In this document: one piece after another, positions 1 to 5,034 of the stretch | Layout of the letters: each line of letters opens with the position of its first letter | How positions within the stretch are numbered: position 1 is the first letter of the stretch | From: Rhodospirillales bacterium | GTDB taxonomy: Bacteria; Pseudomonadota; Alphaproteobacteria; Acetobacterales; Acetobacteraceae | Reading direction: 5' to 3' | Assembly: GCA_015654825.1 (NCBI GenBank) | Contig: JAATGE010000646.1 | Coordinates: forward strand, 1 to 5,141 | Length of the DNA stretch: 5,141 nucleotides | Position numbers and translations under genes: made by a program | Notes under the pieces: model-generated | What the model was told of the DNA's origin: nothing | The model's database searches: none | The model's input: the letters and a program-made list of their open reading frames with translations, nothing else

Positions 1-12
1 CGGGCGATGCGA

Positions 13-41
13 AGAAGGCCGGGGCAGGGCCTCGGCCTTCT
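13..41 (-). terminator. Hairpin after the EF-hand gene, possible terminator
   Basis: Bases 13-24 pair with 30-41 in a 12-bp GC-rich stem (one G-T pair) around a 5-base loop. The stem lies a few bases past the stop of the EF-hand gene on the minus strand. In that direction the stem is followed by TTCTTC rather than a clean run of T, so intrinsic termination would be weak. In the plus direction it is followed by TCAAAATC. It could also serve a gene to the left of the window. Confidence 0.45.
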
Positions 42-46
42 CAAAA

Positions 47-484
47 TCAGTAAGGCTGGCTGCCTGGCGGTGGCGCGCCGGGCGCCGGCGGCTGGCCACC
101 CGGCGGCGGGGCGCCCGGCGGCGGCGCACCCGGGGCGGGTGGCTGACCATGCGGCATGGCACCTTGCTTCGCGGCATGCATTTCCTGGCGGAACTGCTTC
201 AGGTCCTGCAGCGTCACGTAGCCCTTGTGGTCATGGTCGATGTCCGGGAAGTGGCGCACCACCATTTTCCAGTTCGCGGCCTGCGCCTGATCGAGCGTCA
301 GGCGGCCGTCGTGCGTTGTGTTCGCGGTCTCGAACCGGTCTTTCATCTTCATGTGATGGGGAGCCATGGCCGGCGCCATGGTGGGCGGCGGGGCGCCCGG
401 AGGTGGGCCGGCGTCTGGCGCAGGCTGGGCCCAGGCGGCGCCGGAAGCGACGGCCAGGGCGAGGATCAGTGCGGCTTTGCGCAT
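47..484 (-). CDS. Small exported EF-hand protein with Pro/Gly/Ala-rich tail
   Basis: A 145-residue protein of unknown specific role, probably a periplasmic or secreted calcium-binding protein. Residues 1-20 look like a Sec signal peptide: an RK N-terminus, a hydrophobic core ALILALAVA, and a likely cleavage after AWA. Two EF-hand-like loops follow. Loop 1 is about 55-66, with N55, T57, D59, G60 and Q66. Loop 2 is 83-94, with D83, D85, K87, G88 and D94. Both keep the central Gly but miss some canonical acidic ligands, so calcium affinity is uncertain. Residues 113-145 are a Pro/Gly/Ala tail with QPPAPGAPPPG occurring twice. The ATG at 484 was chosen over an in-frame start at 721 because of the signal peptide and an AGGGA ribosome site at 492-496; the longer form would run far into the upstream gene. 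It starts 17 bases after the RatA-like gene and is probably co-transcribed with it. Confidence 0.72.
   Translation of the reverse strand: MRKAALILALAVASGAAWAQPAPDAGPPPGAPPPTMAPAMAPHHMKMKDRFETANTTHDGRLTLDQAQAANWKMVVRHFPDIDHDHKGYVTLQDLKQFRQEMHAAKQGAMPHGQPPAPGAPPPGAPPPGGQPPAPGAPPPGSQPY
62..145 (-). repeat. Direct repeat coding for the Pro-rich tail
   Basis: The 11-residue unit QPPAPGAPPPG is encoded at 113-145 and again at 62-94 on the minus strand, 51 bases apart, with a related APPPGG segment between. Such in-frame GC-rich repeats tend to vary in copy number by slippage or recombination; variation at this locus is inference. Confidence 0.7.
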
Positions 485-491
485 GCGGAGT

Positions 492-496
492 TCCCT
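492..496 (-). promoter_or_regulatory. Ribosome binding site of the EF-hand gene
   Basis: AGGGA lies 7 bases before the ATG at 484, inside the 17-base gap after the RatA-like stop codon. It decides the start of the EF-hand protein in favour of 484 over the longer in-frame alternative at 721. Confidence 0.6.
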
Positions 497-501
497 ATTG
501 G

Positions 502-987
502 TTAGGATCGGGCGGCGGCCGGGTCGGCGGCCTGCCCCAGCATGTGGTTCGACGGGGGGGCGCCGTAAACGTCGCGTGCCCGTTTGAGAAAGGCGCTTAC
601 CATTCGTTTCACGGCTTCCGAGAACACCGCGCCGATGGCGGCCTGCAGCAGCCGGTTGCGGAATTCGAAATCGACCCAGAAATCGACCTGGGCGCCGGCC
701 GGGCGCGGCGAAAAAACCCATTGGTTGTTCAGGTAGCGGAAGGGGCCGTTCTCGTAGCGGGCGCGGATCCTATGCGGGTGCTCCAGGCTGACCCGGCTGG
801 CAAACGTCTCGTGAAACGGGCCGAAACGGATCGTCAGGTCGGCCAGCAACTCGGACTCGGAGCGGGTGCGCACGCGCGCGGCGCCGCACCAGGGCAGGAA
901 TTCAGGGTATTTATCGACGTCGGCGACCAGGTCGAACAATTGGTCCGGGCGGTAGGGCACCTGCACGCGGTTGGCGAACGTGGGCAT
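502..987 (-). CDS. ratA: RatA/COQ10-family START-fold protein
   Basis: A 161-residue protein of the COQ10/RatA polyketide-cyclase-like (START-fold) family. Mitochondrial COQ10 binds ubiquinone and supports respiration. Escherichia coli RatA was described as a toxin that blocks 70S ribosome assembly. For most alphaproteobacterial homologues the lipid or quinone-binding role seems more likely, but the sequence does not decide. The diagnostic N-terminal block covers residues 9-38: VPYRPDQLFDLVADVDKYPE, then FLPWC. It is followed by beta-strand-rich sequence and a C-terminal amphipathic helix (about 119-141, IGAVFSEAVKRMVSAFLKRA) that closes the cavity. Length is close to the family norm of about 150. 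Its ATG overlaps the lipA TGA by one base (TGATG) and no ribosome site is visible before it, so translation is probably coupled to lipA. The neighbourhood does not suggest a toxin-antitoxin pair. Confidence 0.85.
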   Translation of the reverse strand: MPTFANRVQVPYRPDQLFDLVADVDKYPEFLPWCGAARVRTRSESELLADLTIRFGPFHETFASRVSLEHPHRIRARYENGPFRYLNNQWVFSPRPAGAQVDFWVDFEFRNRLLQAAIGAVFSEAVKRMVSAFLKRARDVYGAPPSNHMLGQAADPAAARS

Positions 988-1940
988 CAGGCGGCGAGGC
1001 GGGCGGCGCGGGTGGCGCGCATTTCGGCAAAATCGCTGTCCGCGTGGTACGAACTGCGGGTGAGGGGGGTGGCGGCGACCTGCAGGAACCCCTTGGCGCG
1101 GGCCAGGCTGGCGTACTCGGAAAATTCCTCGGGCGGCACGAAGCGGGCGACCGCGGCGTGTTTGGCGGTCGGCTGCAGGTACTGGCCCATGGTGATGAAA
1201 TCGACGTCGGCGATGCGCAAATCATCCATCACCTGGCCGATCTCGGCGCGCTCCTCACCGAGGCCGAGCATCAGGCCGGATTTGGTGAAGACCAAGGGAG
1301 CGAGGCGCTTCACCTGGTCGAGCAGGCGCAGCGACTGGTAGTAGCGGGCGCCCGGGCGGACGCTTGGATACAGGCGCGGGACGGTCTCCAGATTGTGGTT
1401 GAATACGTCGGGGGCGGCGGTCGCCAGCGTCTCGGCGCCGCCTGGCTTGCGCAGGAAGTCGGGGGTCAGCACCTCGATCGTGGTCGCGGGGGCGGCGCCG
1501 CGAATGGCGGCGATGACGGCGGCAAAATGCGCGGCGCCGCCATCGGCAAGATCGTCGCGGTCCACGCTGGTAATCACAATATGATGCAGGCCGAGTTGGG
1601 CCACGGCGTCCGCGACACGAGTGGGCTCTGTGGCGTCGAGCGGGCCGGGCAGGCCGGTGGCAACGTTGCAGAAGGCGCAGGCGCGCGTGCAGGTATCGCC
1701 CATGATCATCATGGTGGCGTGGCGCTGCGACCAGCACTCGCCGATGTTGGGGCAGGCGGCTTCCTCGCAGACCGTCACCAGGCCGTTGGCGCGCATCAGC
1801 GCGCGGGTCTCATGGTAGATCGGGTGGGTAGGCGCTTTGACGCGGATCCAGGCGGGTTTGCGCTGGATTTGGTTGTCCGGCCGGTGTGCCTTTTCCGGGT
1901 GGCGGGCTTTGCGGTGGTCGATTTCGATGTGGACGGACAT
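987..1940 (-). CDS. lipA: Lipoyl synthase LipA
   Basis: A 317-residue radical-SAM enzyme that inserts two sulfurs into protein-bound octanoyl groups to form the lipoyl cofactor of pyruvate and 2-oxoglutarate dehydrogenases and the glycine cleavage system. It acts in the cytosol. The auxiliary 4Fe-4S cluster cysteines are C58, C63 and C69 (CX4CX5C, in [14 protein letters not shown]). The radical-SAM cluster cysteines are C84, C88 and C91 (CX3CX2C, in CTRACAFC). The C-terminal RSSYH motif at 295-299 supplies the serine ligand of the auxiliary cluster. All expected motifs are present and the length matches the family (E. coli about 321), so it should be active. The ATG at 1940 is preceded by GGAGAGGG at 1946-1953. 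It is first in the minus-strand unit and divergent from carA. Confidence 0.97.
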   Translation of the reverse strand: MSVHIEIDHRKARHPEKAHRPDNQIQRKPAWIRVKAPTHPIYHETRALMRANGLVTVCEEAACPNIGECWSQRHATMMIMGDTCTRACAFCNVATGLPGPLDATEPTRVADAVAQLGLHHIVITSVDRDDLADGGAAHFAAVIAAIRGAAPATTIEVLTPDFLRKPGGAETLATAAPDVFNHNLETVPRLYPSVRPGARYYQSLRLLDQVKRLAPLVFTKSGLMLGLGEERAEIGQVMDDLRIADVDFITMGQYLQPTAKHAAVARFVPPEEFSEYASLARAKGFLQVAATPLTRSSYHADSDFAEMRATRAARLAA

Positions 1941-1945
1941 GCGGG

Positions 1946-1953
1946 CCCTCTCC
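1946..1953 (-). promoter_or_regulatory. Ribosome binding site of lipA
   Basis: GGAGAGGG ends 5 bases before the lipA ATG at 1940 on the minus strand, a strong purine-rich site that supports this start. Confidence 0.6.
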
Positions 1954-2133
1954 GGGGGATGTGGCCGGGTGGGGGCGGGAAGGCAAGGGTTTTGCCGCCG
2001 GGTGCACGGCGGCGGTGTTGCGATGGCGGACCGGGTTGCCGGGATGCGGTTGTCCGGGCGGCTACGAGGCGCGGCCTGGGAATTGAATTCCGCGAATGCC
2101 CCGCCACGTTTGCCGGTGGAAAAAAATTCCGCT

Positions 2134-2138
2134 AGGAG
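2134..2138 (+). promoter_or_regulatory. Ribosome binding site of the HTH-CarA fusion
   Basis: AGGAG lies 8 bases before the ATG at 2147. It matters because it places translation start ahead of the extra N-terminal domain instead of at the usual CarA start about 200 bases further in. Confidence 0.7.
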
Positions 2139-2146
2139 TCGGCTTC

Positions 2147-3496
2147 ATGGTCAGTGTCGACGAAATTGTGGACCGCCTGGGCGGCCCGGAGGAGGCCGCG
2201 CGCCTGACGGGCGTGGGGCTGGATGCCATACGCAAATGGCGGCAGGCACGGGCGGTGCCGACCAAGCACTGGGCGGCGGTGATGGCGGTGACCGGGCTTT
2301 CGGTCGCCGATTTGCGGGAAACGGTGGAGGCGGGGCCGGCGCCGGCCGGGGCGGATGCGGCGCTGGTGATCGCTGATGGGCAGGTTTTTTGGGGTCGCGG
2401 GTTCGGCGCACACACCGCTCCCGGCGCCGGCGGGCTGGGGGAGATCTGCTTCAACACCGGCATGACCGGGTACCAGGAGACGCTGACGGATCCCTCCTAC
2501 GCCGGGCAGGTGATCTGCTTCACGTTTCCCCACATCGGCAATGTGGGTGCCAACGCCGAGGATCTGGAGGCGGCGAATATTGCCGCGCGCGGGCTGGTGG
2601 TGAAGCAGGATTTGACGGAGGCGAGCAACTGGCGCGCGACCGGCGGGCTGGATGCGTGGCTGAAGGCGCGTGGGGTGCCGGGGATCGGCGGCGTGGATAC
2701 GCGGGCGCTGACCGCGCGCATTCGTGACGGCGGCGCGCCGAGCGGCATTTTGGCGTATCCGGCCGATGGCCGGTTTGATCTGGCGGCGTTGCAGGCGACG
2801 GCTTCGGCCTGGCCGGGGCTGGAGGGGATGGACCTCGCGGCAGAGGTTTCGTGCACGCAAAGTTTTACCTGGGACGCGACGGAATATGCCTGGCCGGGTG
2901 GATTTGGGCGCATGGAGGCGCCGCGGTTCCATGTCGTGGCGGTCGACTACGGCGCAAAACGCAACATTTTGCGGTGTTTGGCGAGTGCGGGGTGCCGGGT
3001 GACGGTGGTGCCGGCTTCGTCGTCGGCCGAGGATATTTTGCGGCACCGGCCGGACGGGGTGTTTTTGTCCAATGGCCCGGGCGATCCGGCGGCGACGGGG
3101 GTTTATGCCGTGCCGGCGATCCAGGGTGTGCTGGCGAGCGGCACGCCGGTGTTTGGGATTTGTTTGGGGCACCAGTTGCTGGCGCTGGCGTTGGGTGGGC
3201 GCACCTACAAGATGGAGCGCGGGCATCGCGGGGCGAACCAGCCGGTAAAAGATCTGGTTACGGGGCGGGTGGAGATCACCAGCCAGAATCATGGGTTTGC
3301 GGTTGATGAGGCGTCGCTGCCGGAGGGGGTTGTGGTGACGCATCGCAGTTTGTTCGACGGCAGCAATGAGGGGATTGCCTGCGCGGAGCGGCGGGCGTTT
3401 TCGGTGCAGTATCATCCGGAGGCGAGCCCGGGGCCGAGTGACAGCCATTATTTGTTTGGGCGGTTTGTTGAGGCGATGGGGGGTGGTGGGCCCTGA
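2147..3496 (+). CDS. carA: Carbamoyl-phosphate synthase small subunit with N-terminal HTH domain
   Basis: A 449-residue protein. The CarA part (about residue 70 on) is the glutaminase subunit of carbamoyl-phosphate synthetase: it hydrolyses glutamine and passes ammonia to CarB for arginine and pyrimidine synthesis. The N-terminal CarA domain shows GEICFNTGMTGYQETLTDPS (98-117) and PHIGNVG (128-134). The class I glutamine amidotransferase domain has nucleophile C339 in FGICLGHQ, with H423 and E425 in QYHPEASPGP, so the triad is complete. E. coli CarA is 382 residues; the excess here is at the N-terminus. Residues 3-60 look like a helix-turn-helix domain: helix DEIVDRL, helix PEEAARLT, recognition-like helix LDAIRKWRQ, then PTKHWAAVMAVTG. 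A linker EAGPAPAGAD (61-70) follows. The frame is open throughout, and AGGAG sits 8 bases before the ATG at 2147; an upstream in-frame ATG at 2096 lacks such a site. The fusion might allow autoregulation (inference). Its 3' end is duplicated at 3875-4092 and carB is displaced. Confidence 0.95.
   Translation: MVSVDEIVDRLGGPEEAARLTGVGLDAIRKWRQARAVPTKHWAAVMAVTGLSVADLRETVEAGPAPAGADAALVIADGQVFWGRGFGAHTAPGAGGLGEICFNTGMTGYQETLTDPSYAGQVICFTFPHIGNVGANAEDLEAANIAARGLVVKQDLTEASNWRATGGLDAWLKARGVPGIGGVDTRALTARIRDGGAPSGILAYPADGRFDLAALQATASAWPGLEGMDLAAEVSCTQSFTWDATEYAWPGGFGRMEAPRFHVVAVDYGAKRNILRCLASAGCRVTVVPASSSAEDILRHRPDGVFLSNGPGDPAATGVYAVPAIQGVLASGTPVFGICLGHQLLALALGGRTYKMERGHRGANQPVKDLVTGRVEITSQNHGFAVDEASLPEGVVVTHRSLFDGSNEGIACAERRAFSVQYHPEASPGPSDSHYLFGRFVEAMGGGGP
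3262..3479 (+). repeat. Direct repeat copy 1, inside the 3' end of carA
   Basis: This 218-base stretch, coding for GRVEIT through FVEAM of CarA, recurs at 3875-4092 with a constant 613-base offset and no indels. By eye about 35 bases differ (roughly 84% identity). About 21 of the changed codons are synonymous and about 11 change the residue. Homology ends just after the ATGG at the end of both copies. Confidence 0.9.
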
Positions 3497-3500
3497 CGTG

Positions 3501-3583
3501 CGGCGCCATCTGTGACCTTGGCGCACAAATAGGACGATTTCGCGGACGCGGCCCGGCGTTTTGGCGTGAGTGTGATGGCGCCG
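3501..3583. repeat. 10-bp inverted repeat downstream of carA
   Basis: CGGCGCCATC at 3501-3510 is matched exactly by its reverse complement GATGGCGCCG at 3574-3583, with 63 bases between. A related TGGCGC at 3519-3524 could pair with GCGCCA at 3503-3508 to form a short hairpin right after carA. There is no T run after that hairpin, so it is not a convincing terminator. It may be a binding site, a remnant element end, or chance. Confidence 0.4.
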
Positions 3584-3613
3584 GGCGCGCTGTGGAAGAA
3601 AATGGTGACATGA
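3533..3613 (+). pseudogene. C-terminal remnant of a PIN-type toxin-like gene
   Basis: An open stretch of 26 codons runs from just after an in-frame TAG (3530-3532) to a TGA at 3611-3613, with no start codon of its own near the beginning. It reads DDFADAARRFGV, then SVMAPGALWKKMVT. An acidic-acidic-Phe, AA, then G-V-x-V-x-x-P pattern resembles the end of PIN/VapC-type toxins, where a conserved D-x-D-F precedes the last strand (family resemblance from memory, weak). Its TGA overlaps the ATG of the next gene in an ATGA junction, as in toxin-antitoxin operons. That arrangement is the main reason to think it is a genuine gene end. Everything upstream, including the catalytic N-terminal part, is missing and has been replaced by the region after carA. 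Confidence 0.4.
3594..3599 (+). promoter_or_regulatory. Probable ribosome binding site of the RHH gene
   Basis: GGAAGA lies 10 bases before the ATG at 3610. It favours that start over an in-frame GTG at 3592, which would place this site inside the coding sequence. Confidence 0.4.
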
Positions 3614-3861
3614 GCAAGGGGACGTATCCGCTGAAACTTCCTGCCTCGATCAAGGCCGCGGCAGAGCGGCTGGCGAAGGAGGATGGTGTTTCGTTAAACC
3701 AATGGATTGCCTCGGCGGTAGCGCAGAAGGTGGGCGCGGTGGAGACGGCGGCGGCATTTTTCCGCCGGCGGGCCGGGGATGCGCGGGCGGGGGATTTGCA
3801 TGTAATTCTGGCGCTGGCGCCGGATCGCGAGCCCGATCCGGGCGACGAAGTGCCGGCGTGA
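3610..3861 (+). CDS. Ribbon-helix-helix antitoxin-like protein (HicB-family C-terminal type)
   Basis: An 83-residue protein. Residues 4-45 fit the ribbon-helix-helix DNA-binding fold: strand TYPLKLPASI, helix KAAAERLAKEDG, then SLNQWIASAVAQKVGAV. This LP..L...A...G.S.NQ.I..A...K pattern is typical of small antitoxins annotated as HicB-family or CopG/Arc-like, many of which sit beside PIN toxins. The C-terminus (FFRRRAGDAR through PDPGDEVPA) resembles the variable toxin-wrapping tail of such antitoxins, including a final P-x-x-GDE. In family members the protein neutralises the toxin and represses its own operon. Here no intact toxin is present, only a possible 26-codon remnant overlapping the start (ATGA). 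It is therefore probably an orphan antitoxin. An alternative in-frame GTG start lies at 3592. Its TGA overlaps a GTG that opens the duplicated carA tail. Confidence 0.75.
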   Translation: MSKGTYPLKLPASIKAAAERLAKEDGVSLNQWIASAVAQKVGAVETAAAFFRRRAGDARAGDLHVILALAPDREPDPGDEVPA

Positions 3862-4109
3862 TTGGATTGGGGCGGGGGCGGGTGGAGATTACGGGCCAGA
3901 ATCACGACTTCGCGGCGGATGAGGCGTCGCTGCCGGAGGGCGTGGTGGTCAAGCACCGGAGTCTGTTTGACGGTAGCAACGAGGGGATTGCCTGCGCGGG
4001 GAAGCGGGTGTTCTTGGAGCAGTACCATCCGGAGGCTAGCGCGGGGCCGAGTGATAGCCACTATTTATTCGAGCGGTTTGTCGAGGCGATGGCCAGCGAT
4101 GCGATCTAG
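3858..4109 (+). pseudogene. Duplicated carA 3' fragment (truncated glutaminase end)
   Basis: The reading frame carries a second copy of the CarA C-terminus, without the first ~370 residues. Homology covers 3875-4092 (copy 2 of the 218-base direct repeat) and runs from GRVEIT to FVEAM, about 84% identical to the intact copy. It keeps the active-site His and Glu (QYHPEAS) but lacks the domain with the nucleophile Cys, so it cannot be a glutaminase on its own. Substitutions include S to G, G to D, T to K, V to E and P to A. The excess of third-position changes shows that most divergence happened while the sequence was under protein-level selection, i.e. as part of a full carA in a relative or as an old paralogue. 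A GTG at 3858 overlaps the RHH stop (GTGA) in frame and would give an 83-residue peptide; no clear ribosome site is seen, so expression is uncertain. The stop TAG is at 4107-4109. Confidence 0.85.
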
Positions 4110-4142
4110 GGCAAATGTGACTATTTTGGTGCCTTCGTGGTC

Positions 4143-4985
4143 ATGACCAGATCAGAAGACTTTCCTGACTGGGACGAATTCGTCAAATACATCAACGAAA
4201 TTCGCCCGCCTAAGGATTGCCACGGCAATATTCGCCCGCTTCTCTTCCGCGGGCACTCGAACTGTGATTGGAAACTCGAAACGACACTTGAGCGAACGAA
4301 TTCGGCGCCTATGTCGGTGATTGGATACTATAGATATGCCGAGGCTGCGCGTCTTAAGATCGAGTCGTTTAAAGAGTGTCACTGGCAAGTCCAGCCTATA
4401 GATGAAGTTGAGAAGGGCCTCCGGGATCCGGTTATGGTAAATAATCAGTTCCTTATACATTTGGGGGCAGCGGGCACCATCCCGAATTACGAGTATCTCG
4501 TGTACCTGCGACATCACGGATTTCCTTCACCACTCATGGACTGGACAAGGTCCATATACATAGCAGCCTTCTTTGCGTTTCGAAATGCACGCAACAAGCC
4601 AGCGTCTATAGTGGTCCTCAATGAGTCCCCAGATGGCCTGAAACTTCGCGCCTCTTACGGGTCAATCTACCGCCTAGATGAGAACGTGCGAGCGCACCGT
4701 CGGCATTTGCTTCAGCAAAGCAACTATACGATTTCAATTCGTCTTAATGGTGAAAGCGAGTGGGAGTTTTTTAGTCACGAAGATTCAATGTCAAGTCTGG
4801 AAGATGCAATGCAAAACGGTGTGCCGCAGCGACAAGATGAAATTCTCAAAGCCAACTTTGATCCACGCGTCGCAACAAAAATGATGGGAATACTTGACGA
4901 AATGAACATAAATGCATATTCGCTATTTGCATCAGACGAGGCATTGATGGAGACATTGGCTGCTCGCCTGTCTAAGGCCAAATAG
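4143..4985 (+). CDS. FRG-domain protein
   Basis: A 280-residue protein with a FRG domain (named for its Phe-Arg-Gly motif), whose biochemical role is not established as far as I know. FRG genes are commonly seen in variable genomic regions. Visible hallmarks: LLFRGHSNCDWKLETTLER at 33-51 with F35-R36-G37; LRHHGFPSPLMDWT at 122-135 with H124, H125, D133 and W134; then AAFFAF at 141-146. A later block RRHLLQQSNYTI (186-197) and a C-terminal INAYSLFASDEALMETL (256-272) also fit the family. No signal peptide or membrane segment is seen. Start is unsure: ATG 4143 or an in-frame GTG at 4137; neither has a good ribosome site. Base composition differs sharply from its surroundings: bases 4741-4800 have 25 G/C of 60, against 43 of 60 at 3181-3240 in carA. 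Codons such as ATA, AGA and TTA are used, which indicates recent horizontal acquisition. A defence or stress role is inference from context only. Confidence 0.85.
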   Translation: MTRSEDFPDWDEFVKYINEIRPPKDCHGNIRPLLFRGHSNCDWKLETTLERTNSAPMSVIGYYRYAEAARLKIESFKECHWQVQPIDEVEKGLRDPVMVNNQFLIHLGAAGTIPNYEYLVYLRHHGFPSPLMDWTRSIYIAAFFAFRNARNKPASIVVLNESPDGLKLRASYGSIYRLDENVRAHRRHLLQQSNYTISIRLNGESEWEFFSHEDSMSSLEDAMQNGVPQRQDEILKANFDPRVATKMMGILDEMNINAYSLFASDEALMETLAARLSKAK

Positions 4986-5034
4986 TGTGGCACGGTGTGC
5001 ACCTTAACCACTTGCTCGTGAGACTAGATGACAC

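Larger units (their letters stand above)
1941..2146. promoter_or_regulatory. Divergent intergenic region between lipA and carA
   Basis: This 206-base non-coding gap must hold the promoters for the lipA unit (minus) and carA (plus). No convincing -35/-10 pair can be named. The most AT-rich stretches are around GAATTGAATTC (2080-2090) and a run of A at 2120-2126 just before the carA ribosome site. Two adjacent small inverted repeats lie in the middle: GGCAA/TTGCC (1982-1986 and 1992-1996), and GCCGCCG/CGGCGGC (1994-2000 and 2007-2013). They share three bases, so only one can form fully at a time. A regulatory role is inference; GC-rich DNA makes such repeats by chance. Confidence 0.45.
3497..5034 (+). 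other. Accessory insertion between carA and carB
   Basis: Genes for the two subunits of one enzyme are separated by 1538 bases. The segment contains a truncated toxin-like end, an antitoxin-like gene, a second carA tail and a low-GC FRG-domain gene. No transposase, integrase or clear target-site duplication is visible. Entry by homologous or illegitimate recombination of foreign DNA is therefore more likely than simple transposition (inference). Exact borders cannot be set from one sequence. Confidence 0.6.

Noticed and set aside
502..987. RatA-like gene as part of a toxin-antitoxin pair
   Set aside because: The family name invites this, but the neighbours are lipA and an EF-hand gene, not a RatB-like partner. 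The COQ10-like role is at least as likely.
7..1341. 444-codon open frame on the plus strand
   Set aside because: It lies antisense to the EF-hand, RatA-like and lipA genes, has no recognisable domain, and its low-complexity Arg/Gly/Ala composition is typical of GC-rich shadow frames.
1044..2135. 363-codon open frame on the plus strand
   Set aside because: It is antisense to lipA, which has complete catalytic motifs. The translation shows no family features.
2132..3526. 464-codon open frame on the minus strand
   Set aside because: It mirrors carA almost exactly, is rich in Arg/Pro/His and shows no domain. It is a complement-frame shadow.
3276..4061. 261-codon open frame on the minus strand across both carA tails
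   Set aside because: Its two ends look alike only because they are antisense to the duplicated carA tail. No coding evidence of its own.
3610..4109. RHH protein and carA tail as a designed two-gene toxin-antitoxin system
   Set aside because: The downstream frame is clearly a fragment of CarA, so the GTGA overlap is better explained as a recombination junction.
4152..4517. 121-codon open frame on the minus strand
   Set aside because: Antisense to the FRG gene, whose motifs are intact; no start signal or family resemblance.
3497..5034. Insertion sequence or integrative element with defined ends
   Set aside because: No transposase or integrase frame, no terminal inverted repeats at plausible borders, no short target duplication, and no tRNA attachment site found by eye.
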